A DNA stretch of 27,517 nt. Source: JAZDLO01 sp043801935. Its GTDB lineage: Bacteria; Actinomycetota; Thermoleophilia; RBG-16-64-13. The position numbers and the translations under genes were made by a program. Position 1 is the stretch's first letter, and every line of letters begins with the position of its first letter. Location: contig JAZDLO010000043.1 in assembly GCA_043801935.1 (NCBI GenBank), positions 1 to 27,517 of the forward strand. Direction: 5' to 3'. The notes beneath the pieces are model-generated. The model worked only from the letters and a program-made list of their open reading frames with translations, made no database searches and was not told the origin of the DNA. Shown here one piece after another: positions 6,586 through 13,991 of the stretch.

Positions 6586-9210
6586 TCAGTCCATCCCTCC
6601 CTCGACCCAAGCGTTGAAACGCAAGCCGGCCGCATGATCGTATTCCCTTGCGAAGGCTTCGGGGTATTCCCGACGCCATTGGTCCCAATCCTCACCCTTG
6701 ACCTTCTGCACGTCCACCAGGTAACCGCTGGTGGCTTGGCCCACCGCGTTCTTGGAGGTGATCCCGTTGGGGGCGATAGAGTTGATGGCCCCGCCGCGGT
6801 CCACCTTACCGGGAACGATCGGGTCGTGCCGGGCGCCGTGATCCACATAGACGACGCCGGGCATGATCCTCTCCCACACCCGTGCTCCGACCAGGACGAC
6901 GCCCCGCTCGTTGAAGCACTTCACGATGTCGCCGTCTTTGACCCCGCGCGCCGCCGCATCGATAGGGTTGATCCAGATCGGCTCGTATTTGTACCCGTCG
7001 ACCGCAAGTACCTTACAGGTGGGGACTTCGCGTGTCCAGGTGATGTCGTCGCCCTGGGAATGGGTACGCCACCGGCCGTGATTGGACATGAGCAGCAACG
7101 GGAACATGTCCGCCCGCTCGCTGGAGAGGCGCTCGTCGTGGGTCTCGCCTCTCTCGATCCACTTGGGGTGGGGCGGCCGTTCTTGATCGTCGGGGAAATG
7201 CTTGGCCAATCTCTCGGAGTAGAACTCCAGCTTGCCGGTAGGGGTGGGCAGCGGATTGGCTTCCGGGTCCTCGTAGAACAGTCTGAAGCCGGGCGGGTCG
7301 TCCTCCCAATCCTGGGCCACGGGGAACACGAAGTACTTCTTATCTTCGAACTCCTCCCAACTCAGGAAGTTGGCCATCTCCATGTTCCCGAACACTTCTT
7401 GCTCCAGATCCCTGGTGGTCTTGCCTTCGCTGAACCTCTCGCCCATCCCCAGCTTCTCTGCTATCGCGAGAACGATCTCGTAGTCGCTCTTGGACTCGCC
7501 GATCGGCGGTATGGCCTGCTCCTGGATGGCGATACTCTGGAAATGTGGGCCCTGCCTGGTATTGGTGACGATATCCTCGACTTCCAGCGTGGTGTTCGCC
7601 GGCAGGATCAGGTCGGCGTAGAGGCAGTCGTTCTCCAGCCAGGGATGTTGGGCGATAACGCATTCGATCTTGGGACTCCGGTATGCCTCGATGGTCCAGT
7701 TGCCGTGGTTCCAGCAGGTGATGCGGCAAGGGGTGTCTGTCCAGATCATGTGGACCTCGGTGCCCCCGTCCTCCTTGGCGATGGGATAGGTGTACTTGAT
7801 GAACTGGTCTTCAGTCTGAGACTCCTGGCCGCCGCTGCCCATGAAGGTGAGGGGCGGCTTCAGGATGGCGTCCTGGATGAGGGTCTTGGGGATCAGCTGC
7901 TTTCCCCAGGCGTCCGTGGTGGTCCTAGCCGGTATCCGCAGGCGCTCGCTGAGCTGGGGGTTGAAGAAACGGACGCTTTTGAGGCCTTCGGCTCTGGGCA
8001 TTCCAAAATAAGTGAGCTGACACTGATGGACGCCCGGTCCACCCAGTCCCTGCATGCCCAGAAGCACGCATTCAAGCCGGCCCGGTTCGTGGGCGAACGG
8101 CCCTCTGATCATGGAACCACCGAAGTAGTGGACGACTGAGGTGATCTTCTTGGCGAACTCCCGGGCCAGTGCCTTGATGGTCCACTCCGGCACGCCGCAC
8201 TTCCCCGAGGCCCATTCCGGTGTCTTGGGTATCCCGTCTTCGCCGCCGAGAACGTAGTCGGCCACCCTGTCCATGCCCACCGCGTGAGTGGCTATATATT
8301 CCTTGTCCCAGGTGCCCTCGGTCAGCCATACGTGGATGATCGCGAGTTGCAGGGCGGCATCGGTATTCGGCAGGATGGGGATCCACTTGTCGGCATGAAT
8401 GGCAGCGCCGTAATTGAGGTCCGGGCAAATGTAGACTTGCTTGATGCCGGCTCGGGTCCAGAACTGACAGATACGGCTGGCATACTGTCCGGTGAAGCCC
8501 CATGGGGTGGTCTCTGGGTCGCACCCCCAGCAGAGCACCATTTCGCAGTTCTCGGTGATGTCCTTGACGAGATTGGCGGCCGGCGACATCATCCCCTGGA
8601 AGCCCTGGCCCCACACGTGTTTCGATCCCCAGTACCAGCCTTCCCAACTGTCCGGGTTGCGCACCTGTTGGGTGAAGCCGCCCATCATATCGAGGAGCCT
8701 GGCCGAATGACCGTGGGGAGTATGGATGGTCAAGCACTCGCCGTGCCCATCCCCTTGGACCAGCACGGCCAGGGGGCCATACTCCTTGTGGACCCGTCTT
8801 ACTTCGGCCGCGACCAGATCGGTCGCTTCCTCCCAGGAGATCCTCTTGAACTTGCTCTTGCCCCGGTTCTGCGGGTTCCGGTCCCCATCGGGGTCCCAGT
8901 CGACTCGCTTGAGGGGGTACTTGATCCTGTTTGGCGAGTAAGTCCGCTTCTTGTAGGCCAGCGAGTATGGACAGGGCAAGGCCTTCATCAGGGGCTGCAG
9001 TGTCTCGCCATTCCGCTCCATCTTCCAGGCGTTGAACGACTGGGGGTCATACTTCCAGTCGTAATGGAACGGTCTGATTCTGACGGCCTTGCCGTCTTTG
9101 ACGTCGACCACGCATTCGCCGCCTCCCCCGAGCAGGCCGCCCAGGGCCAAAGCCTTGATGACCGTCCTATCCGGCGTGACGTTGGCCTGCCCGCGCTCCT
9201 CGTCGGTCAT
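6586..9210 (-). CDS. Molybdopterin large subunit, pyrogallol transhydroxylase-related (copy 1)
   Basis: This 874-aa catalytic subunit is of the DMSO-reductase superfamily, close in length to the 875-aa Pelobacter pyrogallol-phloroglucinol transhydroxylase. No N-terminal CxxC iron-sulfur motif is present, as in that enzyme. Residues D187-S188-W189 in NPDSWEGW match the recalled active-site Asp174-Ser175(Mo ligand)-Trp176. H156 aligns with His144 if one residue is inserted between them. The position of Tyr152 reads T164, so the substrate pocket differs. A C-terminal bis-MGD-binding domain is recognisable (NPIDAAARGVKDGDIV, then RGVVLVGARVWERIMPGVVY). It is cotranscribed with its beta subunit (one base apart) and lies downstream of a close paralogue. 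Likely substrates are polyhydroxylated aromatics; transhydroxylation, reductive dehydroxylation and oxidation are all possible. Confidence 0.85.
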   Translation of the reverse strand: MTDEERGQANVTPDRTVIKALALGGLLGGGGECVVDVKDGKAVRIRPFHYDWKYDPQSFNAWKMERNGETLQPLMKALPCPYSLAYKKRTYSPNRIKYPLKRVDWDPDGDRNPQNRGKSKFKRISWEEATDLVAAEVRRVHKEYGPLAVLVQGDGHGECLTIHTPHGHSARLLDMMGGFTQQVRNPDSWEGWYWGSKHVWGQGFQGMMSPAANLVKDITENCEMVLCWGCDPETTPWGFTGQYASRICQFWTRAGIKQVYICPDLNYGAAIHADKWIPILPNTDAALQLAIIHVWLTEGTWDKEYIATHAVGMDRVADYVLGGEDGIPKTPEWASGKCGVPEWTIKALAREFAKKITSVVHYFGGSMIRGPFAHEPGRLECVLLGMQGLGGPGVHQCQLTYFGMPRAEGLKSVRFFNPQLSERLRIPARTTTDAWGKQLIPKTLIQDAILKPPLTFMGSGGQESQTEDQFIKYTYPIAKEDGGTEVHMIWTDTPCRITCWNHGNWTIEAYRSPKIECVIAQHPWLENDCLYADLILPANTTLEVEDIVTNTRQGPHFQSIAIQEQAIPPIGESKSDYEIVLAIAEKLGMGERFSEGKTTRDLEQEVFGNMEMANFLSWEEFEDKKYFVFPVAQDWEDDPPGFRLFYEDPEANPLPTPTGKLEFYSERLAKHFPDDQERPPHPKWIERGETHDERLSSERADMFPLLLMSNHGRWRTHSQGDDITWTREVPTCKVLAVDGYKYEPIWINPIDAAARGVKDGDIVKCFNERGVVLVGARVWERIMPGVVYVDHGARHDPIVPGKVDRGGAINSIAPNGITSKNAVGQATSGYLVDVQKVKGEDWDQWRREYPEAFAREYDHAAGLRFNAWVEGGMD

Positions 9211-9237
9211 TTCAAACCCTACCCTTCGGATTGTTGG

Positions 9238-9333
9238 TCACGACGATGAATGTTCGCACTGCGTGCGGGGCAGGCGGATGCGGCGCATCTTGAAGCCCTT
9301 GCCGACGCCGGCGTAGATGACGAAGGCCTTCAT
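9238..9333 (-). pseudogene. Relic of a beta-subunit gene (31 codons)
   Basis: Directly after the stop of the upstream 874-aa gene an ATG (9331-9333) opens a 31-codon frame ending in TGA at 9238-9240. It begins MKAFVIYAGVGKGF, against MKVFVIDVGICNGC in the intact beta subunit at 5763-6584. By eye about 34 of the first 44 bases are identical. Both cysteine codons that would start cluster I are changed (to Gly and Phe), and the similarity stops after about 15 codons. The position, immediately after an alpha-subunit stop, is the same as for the intact gene. I read it as the remains of a second alpha-beta pair. It could still be translated as a short leader that couples the two alpha genes. Confidence 0.7.
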
Positions 9334-11958
9334 TCAATCCATCTCTCCCTCGACCCAGGCGTTGAAGCGCAGCCCGGCCGCCTGATCGTATTCGCGGGCA
9401 AATGCCTCAGGGTGATCCCGGCGCCAGGAATCCCATTCCTCGCCGGTGACTTTGTGCACCTCCACGAGGTAGCCGCCGACGACATGACCGCACGCGTTCT
9501 TGGAGGTAATGCCATTGGGGGCGATGGTGTTGATAGCTCCACCGCGGTCTACCTTGCCTGGAACGAGGGGGTCGTGCCGGGCCCCGTGATCCACATAGAC
9601 GACCCCGGGCACGATCCTCTCCCACACTCGGGCACCCACCAGGACGATACCGCGCTCGTTGTAGACCTTGACGATGTCGCCGTCCTGGATGCCCCGCGCG
9701 GCAGCATCCAGGGGGTTGATCCAGATGGGCTCGTATCGGTAGCCGTCGAAGCCCAGCACCTTCCCGGTGGGGATCTCTCGGGTCCAGCTGATGTCGTCGC
9801 CTTGGGCGTGTGTGCGCCAACGCGGATGGTTGGACATGAGAAGCAGCGGGAACATGTCCGCCCTTTCGCTGGAGAGACGCTCGTCATGGGTCTCGCCCTT
9901 TTCGATCCACTTGGGGTAGGGGGGGCGCTCATGGTCGTCGGGGAAATGGGCGGCCAGCCGCTCGGAGTAGAACTCCAGCTTGCCTGAGGGGGTTTGGAGC
10001 GGGGTGCTTTCTGGATCCTCGAAGAAGAGCCGCAAACCGGGTGGATCGCTCTCCCAATCCTTGGCCACGGGGTAGACCGCGTATTTCTTCTCCTCGAACT
10101 CCTCCCACGACAAGAGGTTGTGGAGCTCTTGGCCGTCAAAGACCTCCCTCTGCAAGTCCCTGGTGGTCTTGCCCTGAGAGAACTCCGAGTCCAGGCCCAG
10201 CTTCTCGGCCACGGCGAGGACGATCTCGTAGTCGCTCATGGATTCGCCGATGGGCGGGATGGCCCGCTCCTGGATGGAGACGGTCTGAAAATGCGGGCCT
10301 TGTCTGATGGTCGTGACGATGTCCTCCACTTCCAGTGTCGTGTTGGCGGGCAGGATGAGGTCGGCATACAGGCAGTCGTTCTCCAGCCAGGGGTGCTGGG
10401 CCACGATGCACTCGATGGAAGGATGCCGCATGGCTTCGATGGTCCAGTTGCCGTGATTCCAGCACGTGATGCGACAGGGGGTGTCGGTCCACATCATGTG
10501 GATCTCCGTTCCGCCCTTCTCCTTCTCGATGGGGTACGTGTACTTGACGAACTGGTCTTCTGTTTCCTCCTCTTGTCCCCCGCTGCCCATGAAGGTGAGC
10601 GGGGGCTTGAGGATGGCATCCTGGATGAGCGTCTTGGGAATGAGCTGCTTGCCCCAGGCGTCGATGGTAGTGCGGCAGGGAAGGCGTAGACGGGAGCTGA
10701 GGGCGGTGTTGAAATAGCGCACACTTCTGAGACCCTCGGCCCGGGGCATGCCGAAATAGCTGATCTGCCACTGATGGACCCCAGGGCCGCCCAGCCCTTG
10801 CATCCCCAGGAGTACGCACTCCAGCCGGCCGGGTTCGTGGGCGAACGGACCCCTGATCATGGAGCCGCCGAAATAATGGACGATGGAGGTGATCTTATTG
10901 GCGAACTGCCGGGCCAGCGCCTTGATGGTCCACTCGGGCACGCCGCATTTCTCCGAGGCCCACGCCGGGGTCTTGGCGATACCATCTTCTTTTCCCAACA
11001 CATAGTCGGCCACCTTGTCCATGCCCACGGCATGCGTGGCCACGTATTCCTTGTCCCAGGTGTCCTCCGTCAGCCACACATGGATGATGGCCAATTGCAG
11101 GGCGGCATCAGTGTTGGGCAAGACGGGGATCCACTTGTCCGCATGTATTGCAGCCCCGTAGTTGAGGTCTGGGCAGATGTAGACCTGCTTGATCCCCGCC
11201 CGTTTCCAGAACTGGCAGATGCGGGTGGCGTATTGGCCTGTGAACCCCCAAGGGGTGGTCTCCGGGTCACAGCCCCAGCAGAGCACCATGTCGGCGTGCT
11301 CGGAGATGTCCTTGAGTACGTTGGCCGAGGGCGACATCAGGCCCTGGAAGCCCTTGCCCCATACGTGCCTTGAGCCCCAGTACCAGCCTTCCCAGCTGTC
11401 CGGGTTGCGCACTTGCTGGGTGAACCCGCCCATCATGTCGAGCATTCTGGCCGAGTGACCATGGGGAGTGTGGATGGTCTTGCACTCCCCATGCCCGTCA
11501 CCCTGGACAAGTATCGCGAGGGGGCCATATTCCAGTTGGACCCGCTTTACTTCGGCCGCCACTAAGGTCAGGGCTTCTTCCCAGGAGATCTGCTTATACT
11601 TGCTCTTGCCCCGGTTCTGCGGGTTCCGCTCCCCCTCGGGGTCCCAGTCCACCCGTTTGAGGGGGTACTTGATCCGGTTGGGCGAGTAGGTCCGCTTCTT
11701 GTAGGCCAGCGAGAAAGTAGCCGGCAGGGCCTTCATGAGCGGTTCCAGGGTCTCGCCGTTCCGCTGTATTCTCCAGGCATTGAACTGCTCCGGATCGTAC
11801 TTCCAGTCGTAGCGGAAGGGCCTGATCCTGATGGCTCTTTCGTCCTTGACGTCGACCAGGCACTCCCCACCGCCCCCGAGCAAGCCGCCCAGAGCCAGGG
11901 CTCTTATCACGGTCTTGTCCGGGGTCACGTCAACTTGCTTGCGTCCCTCATCGATCAT
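9334..11958 (-). CDS. Molybdopterin large subunit, pyrogallol transhydroxylase-related (copy 2)
   Basis: This 874-aa protein is a tandem paralogue of copy 1 with exactly the same length and about 80 % identity over the first 130 residues by eye. All marker residues seen in copy 1 are kept at the same numbers: H156, D187, S188, W189 in NPDSWEGW, and T164 where transhydroxylase has Tyr152. There is no N-terminal iron-sulfur motif and no Tat signal. It is first in the minus-strand operon, and its own beta gene survives only as a 31-codon relic. It therefore probably shares the beta subunit at 5763-6584 or works without one. ATG is at 11958 with AAAGGACGG upstream. Differences between copies are mostly conservative, suggesting both are under selection, perhaps for related substrates. 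Confidence 0.85.
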   Translation of the reverse strand: MIDEGRKQVDVTPDKTVIRALALGGLLGGGGECLVDVKDERAIRIRPFRYDWKYDPEQFNAWRIQRNGETLEPLMKALPATFSLAYKKRTYSPNRIKYPLKRVDWDPEGERNPQNRGKSKYKQISWEEALTLVAAEVKRVQLEYGPLAILVQGDGHGECKTIHTPHGHSARMLDMMGGFTQQVRNPDSWEGWYWGSRHVWGKGFQGLMSPSANVLKDISEHADMVLCWGCDPETTPWGFTGQYATRICQFWKRAGIKQVYICPDLNYGAAIHADKWIPVLPNTDAALQLAIIHVWLTEDTWDKEYVATHAVGMDKVADYVLGKEDGIAKTPAWASEKCGVPEWTIKALARQFANKITSIVHYFGGSMIRGPFAHEPGRLECVLLGMQGLGGPGVHQWQISYFGMPRAEGLRSVRYFNTALSSRLRLPCRTTIDAWGKQLIPKTLIQDAILKPPLTFMGSGGQEEETEDQFVKYTYPIEKEKGGTEIHMMWTDTPCRITCWNHGNWTIEAMRHPSIECIVAQHPWLENDCLYADLILPANTTLEVEDIVTTIRQGPHFQTVSIQERAIPPIGESMSDYEIVLAVAEKLGLDSEFSQGKTTRDLQREVFDGQELHNLLSWEEFEEKKYAVYPVAKDWESDPPGLRLFFEDPESTPLQTPSGKLEFYSERLAAHFPDDHERPPYPKWIEKGETHDERLSSERADMFPLLLMSNHPRWRTHAQGDDISWTREIPTGKVLGFDGYRYEPIWINPLDAAARGIQDGDIVKVYNERGIVLVGARVWERIVPGVVYVDHGARHDPLVPGKVDRGGAINTIAPNGITSKNACGHVVGGYLVEVHKVTGEEWDSWRRDHPEAFAREYDQAAGLRFNAWVEGEMD

Positions 11959-12064
11959 CTCAATCGCCGTCCTTTCAGGGATTGGCTGACCAGCGCAGTT
12001 GTTCGTGGGATACTCGTGTGCATGGAAGTCTGCCGTAGGAAAGTTGGCTATTTCGTGACGGGGA

Positions 12065-13054
12065 TTGGCTAGACGTTCTCACCAGAGTGACCGGTCGGAC
12101 CGGGAGTCGGGAGCCAGGCGATTCGCGATTCCGGCCCTGCTGGTGCTGGCTCTCATCTGGGGATACGCGTGGGTCGTCATGAAGATCTCCCTCGACTACG
12201 TGGAGCCGCTCCTGTTCGCCGCCATGCGCTCGGGCTTCTCCGCCGTGGTGCTCCTGCTTCTCTTGCCGGTTCTTCGGCGGCCGCTCAGATGCAGGGCGCT
12301 CGGCTTGACCGCCCTCCTCGGTCTTCTGCAGACAACGGGGTTCGCGGGTCTGGTGATGGGGGCGCTCCAGAGCGGCGGAGCTGGAAAAACGTCGGTGCTC
12401 GTGTACACGATGCCGTTCTGGCTTCTGCTCATGGCCTGGGCCGTACTGGGAGAGAGGCTGCGGGGCCTTCAGTGGTTGGCGTTCGCCCTGGCTATGGGGG
12501 GCATGATCCTCATTCTGGGCCCCTGGAGACTCCACGGAGTCCTGAGCAGCCTTCTCGCCATAGGAGGGGGGTTCTGCTGGGCGGCAAGCGCCACGCTCGT
12601 CAAGGTTATTCACAAGCGGCATGCGATCGACATCCTGTCTCTCACCGCCTGGCAGATGCTCCTGGGCGCCGTTCCGCTCGCTGTGATCGCGCTGCTCACG
12701 AGCCCGGCCGCGCCCGTTTGGTCCCCGACGTTCATCTGGGCGCTCGCGTACAACGTGCTGCTGGCGAACGGCCTGGCGTGGGTCCTCTGGCTTTTCGTAC
12801 TCAGAGCTCTGCCCGCGACGACCGCGGGGGTCTCAAGCCTGATCATCCCGGTGATCGGAGTGGTGCTCGCTTGGGCGCAACTGGGGGAGCGGCCGGGACC
12901 GGCAGAGTTGGCCGGGATGACGCTGATCGTCATCGCGCTGGGCTTCCTATCCGCGAAGGCGCCCCGGAAGACCGGCGCGCCGGCGACTCTGGGCCTGGCC
13001 CACTCCGAGGGTTCCAACCCAGATAGGCGGACAGAGAGGCGGCCGTTGCTTTGA
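12065..13054 (+). CDS. DMT-superfamily (EamA) transporter
   Basis: This 329-aa inner-membrane protein has two EamA repeats (about residues 22-152 and 158-298) and ten predicted membrane segments. The family's early motif ALIWGYAWVVMK is at 30-40 and VLGERL is near 127-132 at the end of repeat one. An equivalent LGERPG at about 273-278 closes repeat two. The only available start is TTG at 12065, because TGA lies in frame at 12056 and later starts would cut the first helix. The ribosome site is weak. It is divergent from the 874-aa gene pair, and its last 125 bp overlap the IclR gene in antisense. EamA proteins carry metabolites or amino acids, often outward; the cargo here is unknown, a phenolic substrate or product being one option. 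Confidence 0.82.
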   Translation: MARRSHQSDRSDRESGARRFAIPALLVLALIWGYAWVVMKISLDYVEPLLFAAMRSGFSAVVLLLLLPVLRRPLRCRALGLTALLGLLQTTGFAGLVMGALQSGGAGKTSVLVYTMPFWLLLMAWAVLGERLRGLQWLAFALAMGGMILILGPWRLHGVLSSLLAIGGGFCWAASATLVKVIHKRHAIDILSLTAWQMLLGAVPLAVIALLTSPAAPVWSPTFIWALAYNVLLANGLAWVLWLFVLRALPATTAGVSSLIIPVIGVVLAWAQLGERPGPAELAGMTLIVIALGFLSAKAPRKTGAPATLGLAHSEGSNPDRRTERRPLL

Positions 13055-13841
13055 CGGCTTCTGCGTACTGGCTGCTCTCGACCGGACCGAAGCGACCAGC
13101 CGGCCCTACGACGGAAATCGCAGCCGCCACCGACCCCAGTTGGTCGCGCACAGGGGCGCCCACGGCACAGGTGCCGATGTAAAGTCCTTCCATGTCAAAA
13201 GCCACACCCTCGTGCCCGATCCGGTCAAGCTCTCTGGCCAAGGCCCGGGGCTCGGTGACGGTGTACGGCGTGAGGCTGGGATGAGGCTGGGCCAAGATCC
13301 GCTGTCTTTCCTCGGCCGGCTTGAAGGCGGCGAAGAGTTTGCCGTGCACGGAGGCGACATCGCCGATGATCCGCCCCCGGGCCGTCTTCCGCTTGAACGG
13401 GCGCGATGTGTTGACGATGTCGACACACACCGGCACCCCGTCCACCTCTACCGCCAGAGTGACCGACTCCCCAGTCTCCTCGGCGAGTGATTCGAGGAAC
13501 GGCCGTGACACCTCCACGAGTTCGGAGTGGTCCTCCGACACGTAGGTCATGGCCATCGTCGCCGGTCCCAAGTGATATCGATTAGTGGCCGGGTCGCGGA
13601 TCAGGAATCCCATCGACTCCAGAGTACGCGCCATCCGATACGCGGTCATGCGCAGAAGACCGGTCTGCTCGGCCATCTCATCGATGGTCCACTCGCGATG
13701 GTCCACGTCGAACAGACACAGGATCGCCAGCCCCCTGGACAGGGCTCGCACCAAGAAGGGGTCGGCATCGGCCGCCGGCTCAGCCACTCTTCCCGCGGGC
13801 TCCCGATCCCTCCCGTTGCGTGCTCGATTGTTCTCAGCCAC
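12930..13841 (-). CDS. IclR-family transcriptional regulator
   Basis: This 303-aa dimeric or tetrameric DNA-binding regulator has a winged helix-turn-helix at about residues 30-92 (RALSRGLAIL, then TIDEMAEQTGL and TAYRMARTLESMGFL). The IclR effector-binding domain spans about 105-275 and includes GKLFAAF and the GTCAVGAPVRD region. The start is GTG at 13841. IclR proteins often control aromatic-acid or glyoxylate genes (PcaR, PobR and IclR are examples). It is divergent from the transhydroxylase operon, with 150 bp between them, and is the likely regulator of that operon. The last roughly 24 residues, rich in Ser, Arg, Pro and Gly, overlap the end of the opposite transporter gene and look like a non-conserved tail. 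Confidence 0.88.
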   Translation of the reverse strand: MAENNRARNGRDREPAGRVAEPAADADPFLVRALSRGLAILCLFDVDHREWTIDEMAEQTGLLRMTAYRMARTLESMGFLIRDPATNRYHLGPATMAMTYVSEDHSELVEVSRPFLESLAEETGESVTLAVEVDGVPVCVDIVNTSRPFKRKTARGRIIGDVASVHGKLFAAFKPAEERQRILAQPHPSLTPYTVTEPRALARELDRIGHEGVAFDMEGLYIGTCAVGAPVRDQLGSVAAAISVVGPAGRFGPVESSQYAEAVKATAASLSAYLGWNPRSGPGPESPARRSSGAPSRIGSPAR

Positions 13842-13885
13842 GTTCGCCCCGGCTTGCTTATTCGATCTTCATGGCCTACGATATA

Positions 13886-13912
13886 TTGATTGCTACCAGA
13901 TGATATTACAAT
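13886..13912 (+). promoter_or_regulatory. Candidate promoter of the transhydroxylase operon
   Basis: TTGATT at 13886-13891 and TACAAT at 13907-13912 are separated by 15 bases. They lie in an AT-rich island of otherwise GC-rich DNA, about 80 bases before the ATG at 13992. The spacing is one or two bases short of ideal, so this could be an activator-dependent promoter. Confidence 0.4.
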
Positions 13913-13915
13913 ATC
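13902..13915. promoter_or_regulatory. Perfect palindrome, candidate regulator operator
   Basis: GATATT-AC-AATATC is a perfect inverted repeat with 6-bp arms and a 2-bp centre, overlapping the candidate -10 element. IclR-type regulators bind short palindromes of about this size. The divergent position between the iclR-type gene and the operon makes it a good operator candidate. Confidence 0.45.
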
Positions 13916-13931
13916 GCGAAGTCACAGGCAA

Positions 13932-13971
13932 GCGGGTGGTCATCTTCAATCGCGGATGTTCATCTTCAACG
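13932..13971 (+). repeat. Tandem 20-bp direct repeat upstream of the transhydroxylase gene
   Basis: Two adjacent 20-bp units, GCGGGTGGTCATCTTCAATC at 13932-13951 and GCGGATGTTCATCTTCAACG at 13952-13971, match at 16 of 20 positions and share the core TCATCTTCAA. A 20-bp period places both on the same DNA face. They lie between the candidate promoter and the ribosome site of the large-subunit gene, in the region expected for the 5' leader of that operon and upstream of the divergent IclR gene. They may be binding sites for a regulator. Confidence 0.6.
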
Positions 13972-13991
13972 TAAACGGGGGTCGATGATCG

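Noticed and set aside
6585..6848. N-terminal extension of the iron-sulfur subunit
   Set aside because: The extension lies inside the alpha-subunit coding region in another frame. The internal ATG at 6584 has a good ribosome site and begins exactly as family members do.
6550..8139. 529-codon plus-strand frame opposite the 874-aa gene (copy 1), with similar long frames at 5634-6617, 8284-9249, 9250-9987 and 9994-10689
   Set aside because: All are antisense to the molybdoenzyme genes and rich in Gly, Asp, Val and Leu as expected of shadow frames. The paralogous genes have shadows at matching places.
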